Below are positions 1-13,010 of a stretch of DNA of 64,000 bases, piece after piece. Source of the DNA: Todiramphus chloris collaris (Eukaryota; Chordata; Aves; Coraciiformes; Alcedinidae); assembly GCA_025345505.1 (NCBI GenBank), contig JANVCC010000030.1:8463119-8527118 (forward strand), given 5' to 3'. Numbering within the stretch: position 1 is the first letter of the stretch; each line of letters opens with the position of its first letter. Under the pieces are notes generated by a model that ran no database searches, had not been told where the DNA came from, and was given only the letters and a program-made list of their open reading frames with translations. The translations under genes and the position numbers were made by a program.

Positions 1-475
1 CCCCCCCCCTCCCCTTCCCGGGGCTCTCGCCACGGCGCTGCGGGGCGGCCCTGGGCCGCGGTACCCGGAGAGCCTCCGCCGCGGCCCCGCTGCCCCGGCG
101 GGCTGGTTTCGCCCCTGAACGGCCAGCGGAGGAAGCGCCGCGGTAGGACTCTTCCTGCCCTGAGCGCCGGGCTCACGCACAGAGACGGCCCGGGAAACTT
201 TGGCGGCGGAGCTCCCGCTGCCGCGGAGCCTCTCGCCGCCGGGAGGGGTGCGGGGCGGGGGGGCGGCGGGCGGTGGAACCCACGTGGGCGGGCCGCGCTG
301 CGCGGGGGCAGCGGGCGGGGGGCGCGGGCACCGGCGTGGCGGTGGCTTTGCGAGTTGGGAAAGGTGGGGAGAGAATGTTCCTCGCCTTAAACCCGCCTCC
401 TGGCCGTGCGGAAAACAACCTCAAGCGGGGGGAAGTCTGCGGGTGATACTGGTCAGAAAGATCGGAAGGCGTTAG
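1..475 (+). promoter_or_regulatory. MSL2: CpG island, 5' region of MSL2 (downstream part)
   Basis: The first ~475 bases are very GC-rich and dense in CpG, then composition drops abruptly to ordinary AT-rich intron. There are several GC boxes of the GGGCGG type (around 253-260, 286-292 and 311-320) and a palindromic E-box, CCCACGTGGG, at 279-288. This is how a housekeeping-type vertebrate promoter and its first intron look. The MSL2 first coding exon (a short N-terminus ending in the first RING cysteines) is not found in any frame here, so I infer that it lies left of base 1 and that this is the downstream flank of the island. A non-coding first exon inside it cannot be excluded: GCG/GTAGGA near 150 is a possible but weak donor. 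Confidence 0.7.
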
Positions 476-1714
476 GGGTCTGTGTATTTAATAGCCTGGC
501 ACACTGCAAAGAAAATAACCTGTTGTTTTTGCAGGGAGAATGTGTTGTCCCCACAATGCAGTGCTTTATTTTGGTCACTTTATTTCGTAAAGGGTATGTT
601 AGTTAATGAAATACCCTGGTATAGTGGCGTTAATTGCTTTAAAAAATGATGACTAAGAGAAAGTGTGGTAGAAAATACTCAAAACAATATACAGACCGTA
701 GAGGCAGGGAGATAAGAGCTTTTTACTCCCCCACCTCCCCATTTAAAATGTAAAGAACAAATAATGTAATTCATATTGAAAGCCAGGAATTTTAAGCCCA
801 CAGAAACAGTGTTTGTTTTTGTTTTTTTTTCTTTCTGTGCATAGCAGATAATTGTCCTGTAACAATAATTACCATACAAAGCAAATAGGCTCAAAGGCTG
901 CTAGGATTTCCCCACGCCCTCTCCCCGAAAAGAGCTTTCTGTGGTTTGTGGGCAACGCAGGCACCTGGAATTTCAGTGTTAGTCTGGGGAAAGTTGGGAA
1001 GGAATTGCGTTCTGCTGTGTTTATGAAGTGGGGGCACGTGTCCATTCCTGGTAGGAAGCTCTGGAATAAGCTGCTGACCTTTCTTGAACTTTACTTTGAA
1101 GCCTTGGTCAGTGTGGGAGATGAAGTCTGAACTGTTAGACCCCTCAGTTGATTAATTTTATTTCTTTTTTCTTTTTTTTTTTTTTTTTTTATGCCCCTTT
1201 TAGTAGTTGTAAATCCTGGCCCTGTGTGTGTTTCTGTTTTCCTGGCAGAGTGGATTTATGTCTGCTATGTTTGCATGTGTTTATCTTTACTAATGTGTGT
1301 GGTCACACAAAAATTTCATCGAATTACTGTGTTTTATAAAGGTAAGTATTTTATTTACAAGATCGGGATTTCAGCTGCTGAACCAGTGTCGGATGCTTCC
1401 TATCCTGTAGCTATTGGCCCCTCCCACTTAGTCTTAAAAAATAGAGATCTGTTTGTACTGGGAAAGAGGGAGCCTGTTCCCAGGATCTCTGCATCGTCAT
1501 TTCCTGAAATAATTGGTCTGATTTATTTTTTTTTGTTATTTCCCCCCCTCATATAACCCTGATGTCAATATCGATGCATCTCTGTTCTTTATTACTTGCT
1601 TATCACTTTAGGGCATGGTAATTCCAATCCCTGACTGTGCTTTTCTTCCCATAAATCCTTCTTGCTTTTGGTCAATCACCAGCCTGCTTTTGCCTAAAAC
1701 TATAATATTTTTGG

Positions 1715-1795
1715 GTTGTTGTTGTTTTATTATTTTTTTGTGGGTTTTTTTTGTTTGTTTGTTTGTTTTGTGTTTTTGTGGGTTTTTTTGTAAAA
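1715..1795 (+). repeat. T/G low-complexity tract
   Basis: About 80 bases made almost only of T and G, with TTTG units and GTGGG interruptions. Similar composition recurs at 52865-52921, and A/C-rich complements occur at 38815-38912. Such tracts are common in avian introns; no function is inferred. Confidence 0.6.
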
Positions 1796-2185
1796 TATTA
1801 AGATATTTACTTTGGGACTGTGTGTTGCTAACTGCTGTGTTATCTGACCTCTCCACTTTAAGACTGGTCTTCTGGAGTTGTTCTCCTTGCCTTGACTTCT
1901 TCCCTTCTTAGCCTTTTGCAATCTTATTTTCACTCATCTATCTAAAATTTCTCCTTGCCCAAATTCCTGAGCTATTTTTCCCCTCTTCAGTTTTTCTTGC
2001 TTGGCTTTTCTGTCATTCTCAGTTTGGGAAAGCAAACCATGCTTTTTAGTTTGTTTTCTTCTGTTGACTTTTGCCTCCATGGGTACACCTACTTAGAAAC
2101 TCCTTCTTGATGGTTCCACTTTCTTTATGTTTCTTTCTCTCCTTGTTTTCTTCAAACATTAAGGTTATTTATTGGTTTTGCTTAC

Positions 2186-2210
2186 ATATATATATATATG
2201 TATATATGTG
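2186..2210 (+). repeat. (TA)n microsatellite
   Basis: A short, slightly interrupted TA dinucleotide repeat with a central TG in MSL2 intron 1. Confidence 0.6.
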
Positions 2211-5200
2211 GGTAGCTTTCTGATAAAGTAGCTGCTGTTTGTTTCAAGTATTTTGTCTATGAGTGATTCCTCATATTCTCTTTCTGTGGCTTGGGCTCCT
2301 CTTTGTGAGCTGTTAGCATACAGAGTTCTCTATAAATACAAGGCTCCTTGTGAAGCCACACAGTACAGTACAGTTTTTGTCCTGCAGAGTTAGTGAAGTG
2401 TCTTTCTTGAACCTGCAGGCAGTTAGTCATGGGAGAGTGGTCCTGCCAGATACAAAGCTCTCCATTGGGGTGTTGACCAGCAGCCGTCAACCTTCAGCTC
2501 GCTCAGGCTGGTAAAGGCAGATCGACCTTTTTCCTGTTTATGTTTTGTGTTCCTTTTCTCCCACTTATGTCATGGGTGAATATTGGTGCCTCTTTCTCTC
2601 TTTGGCTCTCTGACCTTGCTATGATACTTTTGAAATACTTTCTATTCACTTCTACACCTTAGTGCTAAGAGCTGTTATGCCTCCTGCATATTTAAGGTCA
2701 TTTAAAGCCTAGCCGACTGTCAAAACCTTTTTAGCCTTTATGTTTTAAAATGTAAAGTTTAAGTACTGAGGTAAATATTACTTTGTGAGACGTCATTATC
2801 ACAAGAGTGAGTGCTGTGACCACCCAAAACTTTATAGTGTGGTTTTTTAAAATATTTAAAAGCTATTCAGATGCTTACTTCCTTCTACCCTATTTATGTG
2901 TTTAGCCCATGAGATCCAAATATTTGGGCATGGGTTCACGGATGTGGAAATTTGAGTGTCTGTCACCTTCCTTGTACATATCTTAGTAGAATGTGATCCT
3001 GGAAATGTGTAAATGTTTGATTTTATTTCTTTTTAAAATGCTGCATGAATTAGCAGTAATAAAACCCCTCCACTTGGTTGAGGTCTCAAGCGCTGGACTT
3101 CTAGCACTTCCCTTGGGAAATTACTCCCCAAATTAGTGTTCCCTATGGCATCAGCCTTTCCACTGTATTTAATCTCTGAATGCATTCTATAATGCTTTGT
3201 TATGTTGTAGGTGTTAATTCCGCAGTCAGGATTGTCTCTTTAACATTAGAGACTTGTTTTTAGCAGAAATTAGTGACAGCTGTATAAATCAGCCAACATT
3301 AATTGTGCTTTCACTCTTTTCTCAATGCGTTAGACATAAGCCAACTCATTTTCTTTTGATAGTCTTTTAAACAGCTCACATAGTAGGGGAGGCAGAAGTT
3401 TTGGACCCATGTAATTAGGAAATTCTAATTAAAGCTCTGATTTTAGAGTCAAATTGGCACACATGAAGTTCCATCAGTAGAAAGTCCCAATCCAAATACA
3501 GTATCCCATTGCAAGCCAACTGAATCTTTTCTGGGTGGATTTGAGGCCTCTGTCTTGCCTAAAGGGTTATAAAGGTTAAATGATGTTGATGGTATGGCAG
3601 TGTATGTTTCTAGGATTTCAGTGTGATCATGTGATAGTTTCCTAGATGGTGGTGTGGGTAATGCATCATCCTTTTGCAGGGATGTATAAGACAGTGTTTC
3701 CTAGAGCTTTTAATGCTTAAAAATAGCTACTCCTGAGTGTGTATTTGCATCTTTTGTGCTTTGAAGATGTGAAGTCTGAGTTTCAATTTCTGGACTACAG
3801 TGATTATTATTAAATTGCATGTTAATACCATATTTAAATTAAAAATAGTTTAGTATAATTTATGCAACAACCATCTGTGTTTTAAAAGTACTTCCCATTG
3901 GGATAAAAACCCTACAAGTGCCTTTCCTATTTCAAATACCATGTAGTTTACTGTGTATGTTACTGCAAGTCATTCAAAGGTTCACTTGGCTTTTCAGCAT
4001 TAACAGCCTTTTTTGAACTTCAGTTAAAATACTTGTAAAAGACTGACAGTTAGATCAGCTTAGCTTTTTATCCATGGAAAACTTCATCCTGGAACCTCTG
4101 CAAGATACTTAAAAGGTGTATGAGAGACTGTTACTGCTCATTTAGAATGTGAAAGTGCTTGAAAGGTTGCATGGCTTTACGTTTGTCCAGGAACCCAGCT
4201 GTAGCCTGTGCTGTAGAAATGCAGGATAAGAATGTGATTCTTGCCTTAACCACCCTGTAATCTAAGCAAGGGGATGTGAGACAACATGCGGTTTAAGGGA
4301 GATTAAGGGGTGGAAAGGAACAAAGAAGCAATGTGACAGTACTGACTGGTACCTTGTACAGCTCTTGTCAAGTGTTTTGAGGTAGTTCTTGATAATTGTA
4401 GAAGCTTGAAGACGAAATGGTAAAGTAGCATTACAGAAGCAACTCCCAAGCATGGGGAATGGCATGGATTACCAAAAGAGAAAATAAAAATTGTTGTCTT
4501 TTTGTGTTCCTATATAAAGATTAGTTTGTTACTAATGTCACTTCCATCCTGTTCTTGTGTGAAAGCATTGGCCTGGTTTTTGAAAGCTTTATATTGCCAA
4601 TATGAATTGAGTCTTATAGATCTCGTTCTGCTAGCTAGGTTTGAAATTTCTCTGTAGCTGGTGGTGTATCGAGTTTCATAAAATTTGCCATCTTTGTGCC
4701 ATCTTGCTGTGTTGTTTGACCTGTGAAGGCCTCTTCTTTGGCCCTTGCTGAGCTAATTCTCCATTTCTTCTGTGGTTCTGACTGCTGCTTCAGCTGTGCC
4801 AGTGTGTAGTGTGACCTCCTTCCAACTCCTTGGCTGTAGCTCTTAGTGGCGTTGTTGCAGATCCCAAGTAGAGCTCATTACTTCAGGCTGTACCTTGTCA
4901 CTGGGAAATTGTGAATTAGATCTGTACAGTTTCATTAAACTTTTATATGAAGATTTCTACAAGTACCTAAGGGAAGAAGAAAGTGGAATGCAAGTGAATT
5001 ATGGCTCTAGAATAAACAAAGTTGTTGTTTTGTTTTTTTTCACACTGATGGTATTAAGAAAATCTGAGGCATGCAGCAGTCATGTGACATCCTTCAGAGA
5101 AGAGAATGTAGTTGGATGACACCTAAATAGATTGAAACTTTTAGAAAATTCAATTTCCGGTCACAGAAGTGGAAGAAGGCAGAGGAAACAAATTCCCACT

Positions 5201-8200
5201 ACTAATAAAACTTAATTATATGCATGATACTGGATTTTCTACCTGGGATCTGAGCCACAACTAAGCAAGCTGAGCTTGGATAGCAGACTTCTAAATTGAA
5301 AAATCATATTTACATTTCATGATGGAAAAGTTTGTCCTAGGAAATCCCGTTTTTTGTCCATTCTCCCTATATTAAGGAGAGTGAAGGCTGATTCATGATC
5401 TGTGCTGCCAAATCTGAGTTGTCTTCTATGTTTAAAAAGCAGTCTGGATAGGTGGGCATTTTTAAAGGTATTTTTTCGTTGACATTTCCTTCTTTCCTTC
5501 ATATTCACATATTGGTAGTTTTAAAAAATACGTTATTTTTCCCTTAAGAATTACAGGAATGGTTGCCAAAGTAATTCTGAACTTCTGAAGAACGTGCAAA
5601 ATCACCATAATCTCTGAAACAACCACTGGGGAGCATGGACTGTGGGACTAAATGCCTATCAAATACCTTTCACTGAAGGTATTCTCATTTTGGAGATAAC
5701 CAGCATGGGCAGTTGTCTGTAAAATGTCTGCTCACACATCTCTGAATACAGCAATTTTTAGCCATGAACATGTTGGATGATTTCTCTTCCTCTTAAAATC
5801 TTCTTGCTTAAATTCACCGTTTCCCCTTCCTGTTTTTAAATCCTGTGTGTGACTCTTGGGAGAAATGCTTTTTCAAGGTTGTGGGCATTGCGCTGCAGAA
5901 GTTTTGATAATATAAAGTCCTACTAGTTGAATTTAAATTGGTTTCTAACTTAAAAATACACCTCTGCCTTAGAACAAAATTCGGGTGTAGGAAGAGAAGT
6001 TTCCACTATAAAAGTTGTTGATAGCGGGCTTCAAGAGAAGGTTACAATGTGAAAATTGCAGTATTGTCTGCTGTGATTCGAGATGAGTATGTTTCTTATT
6101 GAGGCAGTGGGAGATGATGGACTGGTTTTGATGGCTGCCTGAGGATATTGATTAAACTGATTGCATTTCAGAGTGTTTAAAGAAAAGTTAATGTGTTGCC
6201 AAGAGGCATCTTCCTTGGGACAGCTTAGTTGTCCAGGTTCAAACACCAATTTCTTTGGTTTTGTTTTCTTACTATGTTATGATTTACAGATTAGATTGAC
6301 TAAATATGAAGTAAGCAGTTGCTGGATATTCTGTTGGAGCTCTTTGTGAGGCCAGAAAACACTCTTTGCATTTAGTACATGACTTGAGAAATAATGCACA
6401 GCTCAACCTTTCTTGAGCACTGTGGTTTCTAGATAGTAAAGATTTCCCTGACGTGGGAATTCATGAAGGAATTCACTTTGTAGTCCTGCAGTGATGTAAT
6501 TTGTTACTACTGTGTGCCTCCTGAACCTTGCAGTTCGAGCACAGGGCTTGCTCTTTCTCCAGTGGCCTTGAAGAGCACAGTTTACTTTAAGATAGTGCAG
6601 TTAATCTTGACGGTGCAAGCATTTTTGCTTGATGGGGAAAAAAAGTAGGTTTTGTTACTTTTTTGTTTCCTCAGAGAATGTGATCAACATAATCTATAAC
6701 GTGATTCGAAAGTTGTAACTCTTATGAGTGCTAATACTGCATAGAAACCTGTTAAATTAATCTTATAGCTATGGGAGAAATGTTAACTGCCATTTAAAAC
6801 CTCTCAAAATACAGCAACCTTGACTTTGGGAAAACATCATTGCATGAAAACTTAACGTTGGAGAGTGAAGAAGATGAATTTATTTATCTTTTAAAATCCT
6901 GTTCATTGCGAAGTTTAAACTTTGTCACCTAGTTTGTTAAAAACACAGTTATAATTTTTCTAGTCAGTGTTTTTGTAAACACAGCTGCTTTCAAACAGAA
7001 ATGTAACTTTGACACAGCACTTGGTAAAATACCTTGTGTTGTTTATTATGCAGGGGGTGGAGTCAGAGAACAAAGCAGTCCCTTCTACAGCTCAAATGCA
7101 ATTTGTTGTTGTATTTCTGTTTTTGTTTTTTTTCTTGAACTTAAGCTAAAGAGGTTGGCTGTATTTCTCCACATATGCAGACAGATAGTCTAGCTGTATT
7201 CTTATCATGGTTCATTTGGGTTCTCATGGTGCTCAGACAAAAATAGTGCAGTTGTTATTTTTCAAAAGACTTATACAACCATTAATTCTTTAGTCATGAC
7301 CATCCCTATATGAGGAAAATAATTTCTATAGCTAATTTTTAATAGTTTGTTGATGGAGGATGCTCAGAAATATTCAGCAGCCAGCAGAATGTTTCCTCTG
7401 ATAGAATTTTGAAATAAGTTTTGAGGGGTTTTAAGCTTATGTGTGTCCCCCCCGCCATGTTTCCATTTTACCTGACGGGGAATCGCCAGTGCTTTTGAAT
7501 GTCTTTGGATGAATTCTAGTGGCACTGTTGTAGTTGTGGTGATCTAACAGCAAGATGGTATTTTCAGGAAGAAATACTATTATTTAGTTTACAGGTAAAT
7601 TCTTACTGTTTCAGATCTGAAAAAGGGTTGTGTGCTGAAAGTCATGGGTAATTTTTTCTATTTCTAGTTTTTGGTGGAATAAAACTGTCTATGAAACCTC
7701 ATCTCACAAAACCTGTTAAAGGACAAGTACATTTCTAGTGTTGTCATTGTGAACTCTTCTTGCTTACAATTCCTGTTTTGTAGCCATGGGCTCAAAGTTT
7801 TGTGCAAGTAATACTGTAGATGTGTCTTGCATCTTCATGCCTCTCAACTGAGAATGTGGTTGCTACAAATGCTGATTTGTTTTCTGAATACTGAAGTGGG
7901 TGTAGGATACCGGGGAGACAGGTGGCACCTCTGCCAGGTGATCCAGGAGGTTTCAGTATGATGAGAAAAGCTGTCAAGTGTTTTTCTAACTGGGACAGTT
8001 TGTCAGGGCAGGGGTATGGCCAACTTGAGTGGTAAATCGGCCTCTTGCCTTGTGTGTAGTATTTGTGGAATCGATCATCCAGACCATGGTTCAAGCCCGC
8101 TGTCTGGAGTGTGCAGTTTGGAAGGGGGTTATGTTAGGGCTTGAGATCTGTGGAAGTAGACCTTTCACTGTTGTCTCGTCCTTGGCAATTGTCCCTTGCA

Positions 8201-10239
8201 CTAACCTCTCTTGAAGTTTCTCTGGTCTCAATTGTGTTTAGCTATCTTCTTTTTCTAGGAAGTATCCAGATTCTTCCATCCATATAAAGCATATCTTACA
8301 CAGTTGCTTTATTTTTCTGCAGATGGTTAACAGACCTTTTCACTACTTGTCATATGCCTGCCTGTCTATCGTCAAATAGTTTTGCAAATAGTGCTTTTAG
8401 GTTTTCTATCAAACTCTGAAACTGCTGCTGTTGTGATGAACATATTTTTCTCTTGCATATTTTGCTTTGAAACCTCATCGAGCTACTTACTCTTCAGTCA
8501 GTTCTAGCTGATAATTTCTGAGATGAAAAGATGCTATTTGGGATTGAAGAAGGGAGCAGTGCAAGGAGAGGGGGTGGGGAGCAAGACTTTTGCTTTCAGG
8601 GGCTGCTTCAGTTGAAGTGCTTGAGCTGCAGGTGGATGGACAGCCTAACTTCAAAAAGCCTAGCAAGTGCTATCACCAGTCAGAACTCGTTCCCATCCTT
8701 CAGGAGGTGGTTAACTCTGAAGCTTGAATGTAGCAATCTGTTAGAGATTACTGCCTGTTGCTAATTATTTTAACGTAAACACTCAGATCATGTTTAATCC
8801 AGAAAGAAAAATGCTGAAAGCGTAGCAGTCCAGCTGTTCAATCTCCAGCTACTGGTTATTACTTTGAGGTGCTTGCCATACATTAATTTTAAGGGTAAGG
8901 TAGAGGTAAATCTATCTATACTTCATCAGATGGATTGTAACTTCCTGGGTTTTAAAACTTGCTAGATTCCCAGAGCTGTGGAATCATGGCCATTGTAATG
9001 TTTGATGTTAACAGATAAACTGGTGCAGGTGAGCTTCCTTCTTAGCTCCCTACTTACAGTTTTCTCCCCTTCCTTCATGGATGCCAGCCCTGCTTTTGTG
9101 TTGTGTAGCAGGTAGGCCATTCATCCAGGTTAGAGAGTGAAAGGAGTAGAGGGCTGAGAGTTGAGCTTTCCACTTTTCACTTTCTGGAGATACAAATGCA
9201 ACATAGGACTAAAGCCTGTTTTGTCAGACAAATGCTGGACATTAACCCCAGTGATACATTTATTTCTGCTTGTAACAAAATTAGACCTATTTTTTTTCTA
9301 GCTAATGTTCTCAAATGAAGTTTTAATACATCATTTGTAAGACTTAAGAGTTAAAAAGGCAATAGTTTCAGTATGCTTTTCCAAGGGGCTACATTAGTTA
9401 CTTGTTCTTATCCCCTTTTCTAGGCCATTATATTTCTGCCTCTGCTGAGATAGATGAGAATGGAAGGAGGTGACCTGCTTCGATTCAAGTCTTTCTTCTC
9501 AGTGAATTTTATCCATCTGGGGCCCATTTGCTGGATATATACAACTAACAATTGCTTTGATTCCCAGTTCTTCTCCCCTCTTTGGTCTTTGAGGTACAAT
9601 TTGCAGGTGCTTCCCCTCTTCCTGCAGCTGTGAAGTAACACTCATTAAGGAACACAATAGGAAGTATTCCTTGTGGTTTAAATGGCCACCCTCCTGGTAG
9701 CAGCCCTTCCAGGACAGCTGTGATATTTTGTAAATAATATTATTAAAAGTATTTCCTTTGTATATGCTGTTAATTAATTGTAAGTGCTCATACTAATTTA
9801 GATGTTTAGTAAACCTTTCTGAAAGTAGGATAGTTAAGAGTTGCTGTTGTTCAGGGGAAGCATTATTGGAGGCTTTGTAAGAACATGATTTTGCTTTTGG
9901 CAGATCAATACACCTCTTGCAAAAGAGGGTGAGGAAAGTTGAGGCAAAGATTTGTAATAGGAGGCTCTTCAGGGTAGTAGAAATGAAGACCTGCATTGAG
10001 TAATCATGGCAGGGTCTTACACGGATGGATGGCTGTGCAGTAAAATGACAAATTAAATTTAGCTTACATAAATACTAAATTATAACCATGAACTCTCAGA
10101 GCCCACCATTTTATATCTTGCAGATCTATATGAATTTGTAAATATATAGGAAGGGGTGCAACTGCTGGCTACCAGTCTAAAGTGAGACCTTGGCCTTGCA
10201 ATAAAAAAATACATTATCAGCTCAGTACTGAACGTCAAT

Positions 10240-10855
10240 CAGAAAAGTAAAGCAAATGCTAAAAATCAGGACCAGAATAAAGTGGATGACTTTACTGTGG
10301 CACTGTATAAAACTGTGGTTCACCCATATCTGATGTCATTGCAGCTGTGGTCCCTCTGTCTCAAAAAAGAGCTGTGAAGAGTTGTGGGAAGGGTGATCCA
10401 ACGTAAGGAACAACTTCTGTGTAGCCTGGAAAAGAGACAGCTGGAGGGTTCTGTGGTAGATGTCTGTAAAACCACGGGTCGTGTGAAAAAAAGGATGCAA
10501 CATAAGAACCAGAGATTGTCAAGTGAAACTATTAAGAGTCATGTTCATAAAGGCCATTCTCAGTACCAGGGAACTTCTTGTCAAAGCCTGTTGTGACTGA
10601 TTGCATTTTAAATAGTTAAAAAGGTTATGAGGCCAGCCAAGGGAGAGACTCAGAGTTATTGTTTGGAAACCCCATCTCCCCTGAGGAGTATCTCAGCTAA
10701 TAATGATTAAAAGCTGGGCAAGTATTAGCAGTTTACTTACCTTGTTCTTATCTTTGCCCTAAGCATCTGCTTTTGGCCACTAGTGAGATGGCCCACCGGG
10801 CTAGATGGATCTTTGGCTTGACTGTGTGGTTATTCCTAGTAGTCTGAGGTTGGGC
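10240..10855 (+). mobile_element. Decayed CR1/L3-like LINE, 3' portion
   Basis: Several blocks resemble the 3' end of old sauropsid CR1/L3 LINEs as I remember them. These are a 'gtggttcacccatatct' block near 10315, a 'ctggaaaagagacagctgga' block near 10430, and a tail near 10775-10845 with 'ggccactag', 'gggctagatggatctttggc' and 'TGACT'. The order and strand agree with one element lying on the + strand. The reading frame is destroyed by stops and indels, so it is an old fossil, older than the CR1 copies elsewhere in the window. Boundaries are approximate. Confidence 0.6.
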
Positions 10856-12979
10856 TAGGTAACACCTTGGAATCCTTCCCGTCTTTATTGTCATGGTGGA
10901 GTTCATAATCTTAATCTGGGAAGATCTGTTAATTTGCAGCATCAAAGGAGTGTTATGCCTGGGGAGCCTGTACCATCCAGCAGTTTGAAATCTCCCAGAG
11001 TTTAGTACCTCCAGATTCTGAGTATCAGCTTGAGTGTTGTCTTTCTGGGACAGTGTTACTGACTTAGTACCATTCCCTGAATATTAAAAGTAGTGAAACT
11101 TATTTTTCTGTGAATTTGCATCTCATGGTTGACTCTTTCTCCTTAGCTTAATGATACTGAAGTTGAAGGGAGCGATGGGTACCACAGAATCCGAATGAGG
11201 GAAGCTTGGACTGAGAATGAATACTCAATGAGACAGGAGCTCAAGATGAAAATACTACCACAGCTCGGGCATTCCTAATGTGTCTCTTGTGTAGGTTGCT
11301 TGGCGTTTACTGAGAATAGAACTCATTCTGTTCTTTCCTTCAGTGAAAGCATGTGAAATGCTTTTGTCCTGTCTGTCCATCTGGTTTTTTTTCTTCATAA
11401 CTTTTGGAAACATAAATTGGTATCCTCTTCTAGCATTCATACCTATTCAACAGTTTCGGACAAATTTATTTTGGAAGAAATAAAATGCATAGTTGGTGAT
11501 GACTTTTAAAAAATCTAATTAAAATTTAAATTGATATTTTGTTTATATGGTTTTATCTCTGAAGTATTTTAGTGCTTCATCTTCTGTAAAGCATTGATCA
11601 CCCTAAGTCATGCTTAATCATCATAACAAAAGGAGGCTAAAGCTGGACCAAGGAACACACCCAACTGCTTTGTTTCATTGGGTATTAGAGGCGGTGGGCT
11701 TTTGGTTCTGAAAGCACTGTGGGTACATGCCATTTTATGACAGCTTCTGAAGTCTCAAAACATGAAATGAGTGAGTGTTGGGTGTGTTTGCCTCCTGCGT
11801 GGGTCCTGGTGTGGCTTTCTGCCTGTCCTGTTAGAAAGACTCATGATCCCAAAGAGACAGACAGTTGTTTGTGAACTCTTTCTGCTTAAGGAAATGACTT
11901 GTGAGACTAGCTGATGTGATCTAAAGCTTTATTTTTGTTTTTCCCCATGGGAGTTAGGGACTTCTCTCACAAAATCAAATCCAATTTCAGGACCACAATG
12001 GACATCTCTGCCTGCATTGCTGTTTATACAGTGTCATTGCAATTTAAAAAAATTGCAACCTCAGGTTGGATTCTGTGGCTTAAGTTCCATCTGTTGGCTT
12101 TAAATCTTAACTGCTCTTAACTTGAAGAGTGTTTTGCTATTGTCTTCTTCTGGTGGGGTCTTGTGGAGTCACCCTTCCTCATTAGATTAGCAAAGAAAAG
12201 TTAAATACCTGCTTTTTGGTTGTGAAGTGCATTTCCTGTCAAGTATTACTGTAATTGTGCTTTGAACCTTTCTTTCCCTGTTGTTGACTGTTCCTCCTGC
12301 AGTGCTTTCCATCAGCTGTGTTCACATACTGCATGTTTTCCTCTGGCCCCTGTTCCAGTCCTGCTGTAATGATACTTCTCACTATTTGACATTGCATAGC
12401 TGTTTGCTACCCTCTAGCTTCCTAAACAATTACATTTTCTCTCAGTTCATTAAAAAACCCTATCCAATCATGACTTCAGCACTGACTCTTGTTATTTGTT
12501 GCTCAAACCCCCGTTTACATCAAGACACTTAATGAAAGAAGGCTCGGGTGGAGGGTGGAGAAGTCCTTTTCCAGAATGGTACCAGGGAATTTGTATTTCA
12601 AAGCAAAAATGGGATAGTCCACTCACTTGTGGAATTCAAGAGTGTTATAGAATTATTGTGGTAATGCAAATTTCCTATCTAAACACATACAAAAAGCTGA
12701 ATTTTCAAAAGTGATTTGAACAGTGGAAAGTAGGGAAGGATGGGTTAGAAAGGGCAGTGGAACTTTTTGACAAAAGCTACAGAGGAAGGGACAATTTTCC
12801 TATTTTCAGTGCTGCTACAGTTGAGGGTTAGTATAGTATGTCTTCCTCTTCCACCTGAGGCATTGGGTTCTTGACTAAGGGAATAGGAGGTAGAATGGTT
12901 GGGGTTTATTGCTCAGTTGCTATCTCGGTCCATTCAACTAGGCCCAGTTAGTTGTATAAAGAAAGTGCTATCACGAGAA

Positions 12980-13010
12980 TAATCACGTGGACAGAAGGTC
13001 CACGTGATTA
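12980..13010 (+). repeat. Perfect 13-bp inverted repeat with paired CACGTG E-boxes
   Basis: The left arm 12980-12992 (TAATCACGTGGAC) is the exact reverse complement of the right arm 12998-13010, with a 5-base spacer AGAAG. Each arm contains the E-box CACGTG (12984-12989 and 13001-13006), 17 bases apart start to start. It could form a stable DNA or RNA hairpin or hold two bHLH dimers. A chance palindrome or a terminal hairpin of an old element are other explanations. Confidence 0.8.

Noticed and set aside
200..606. Open frames in the CpG island
   Set aside because: GC-rich DNA lacks stop codons; the products are Gly/Ala/Arg/Pro low complexity and none matches the MSL2 N-terminus.
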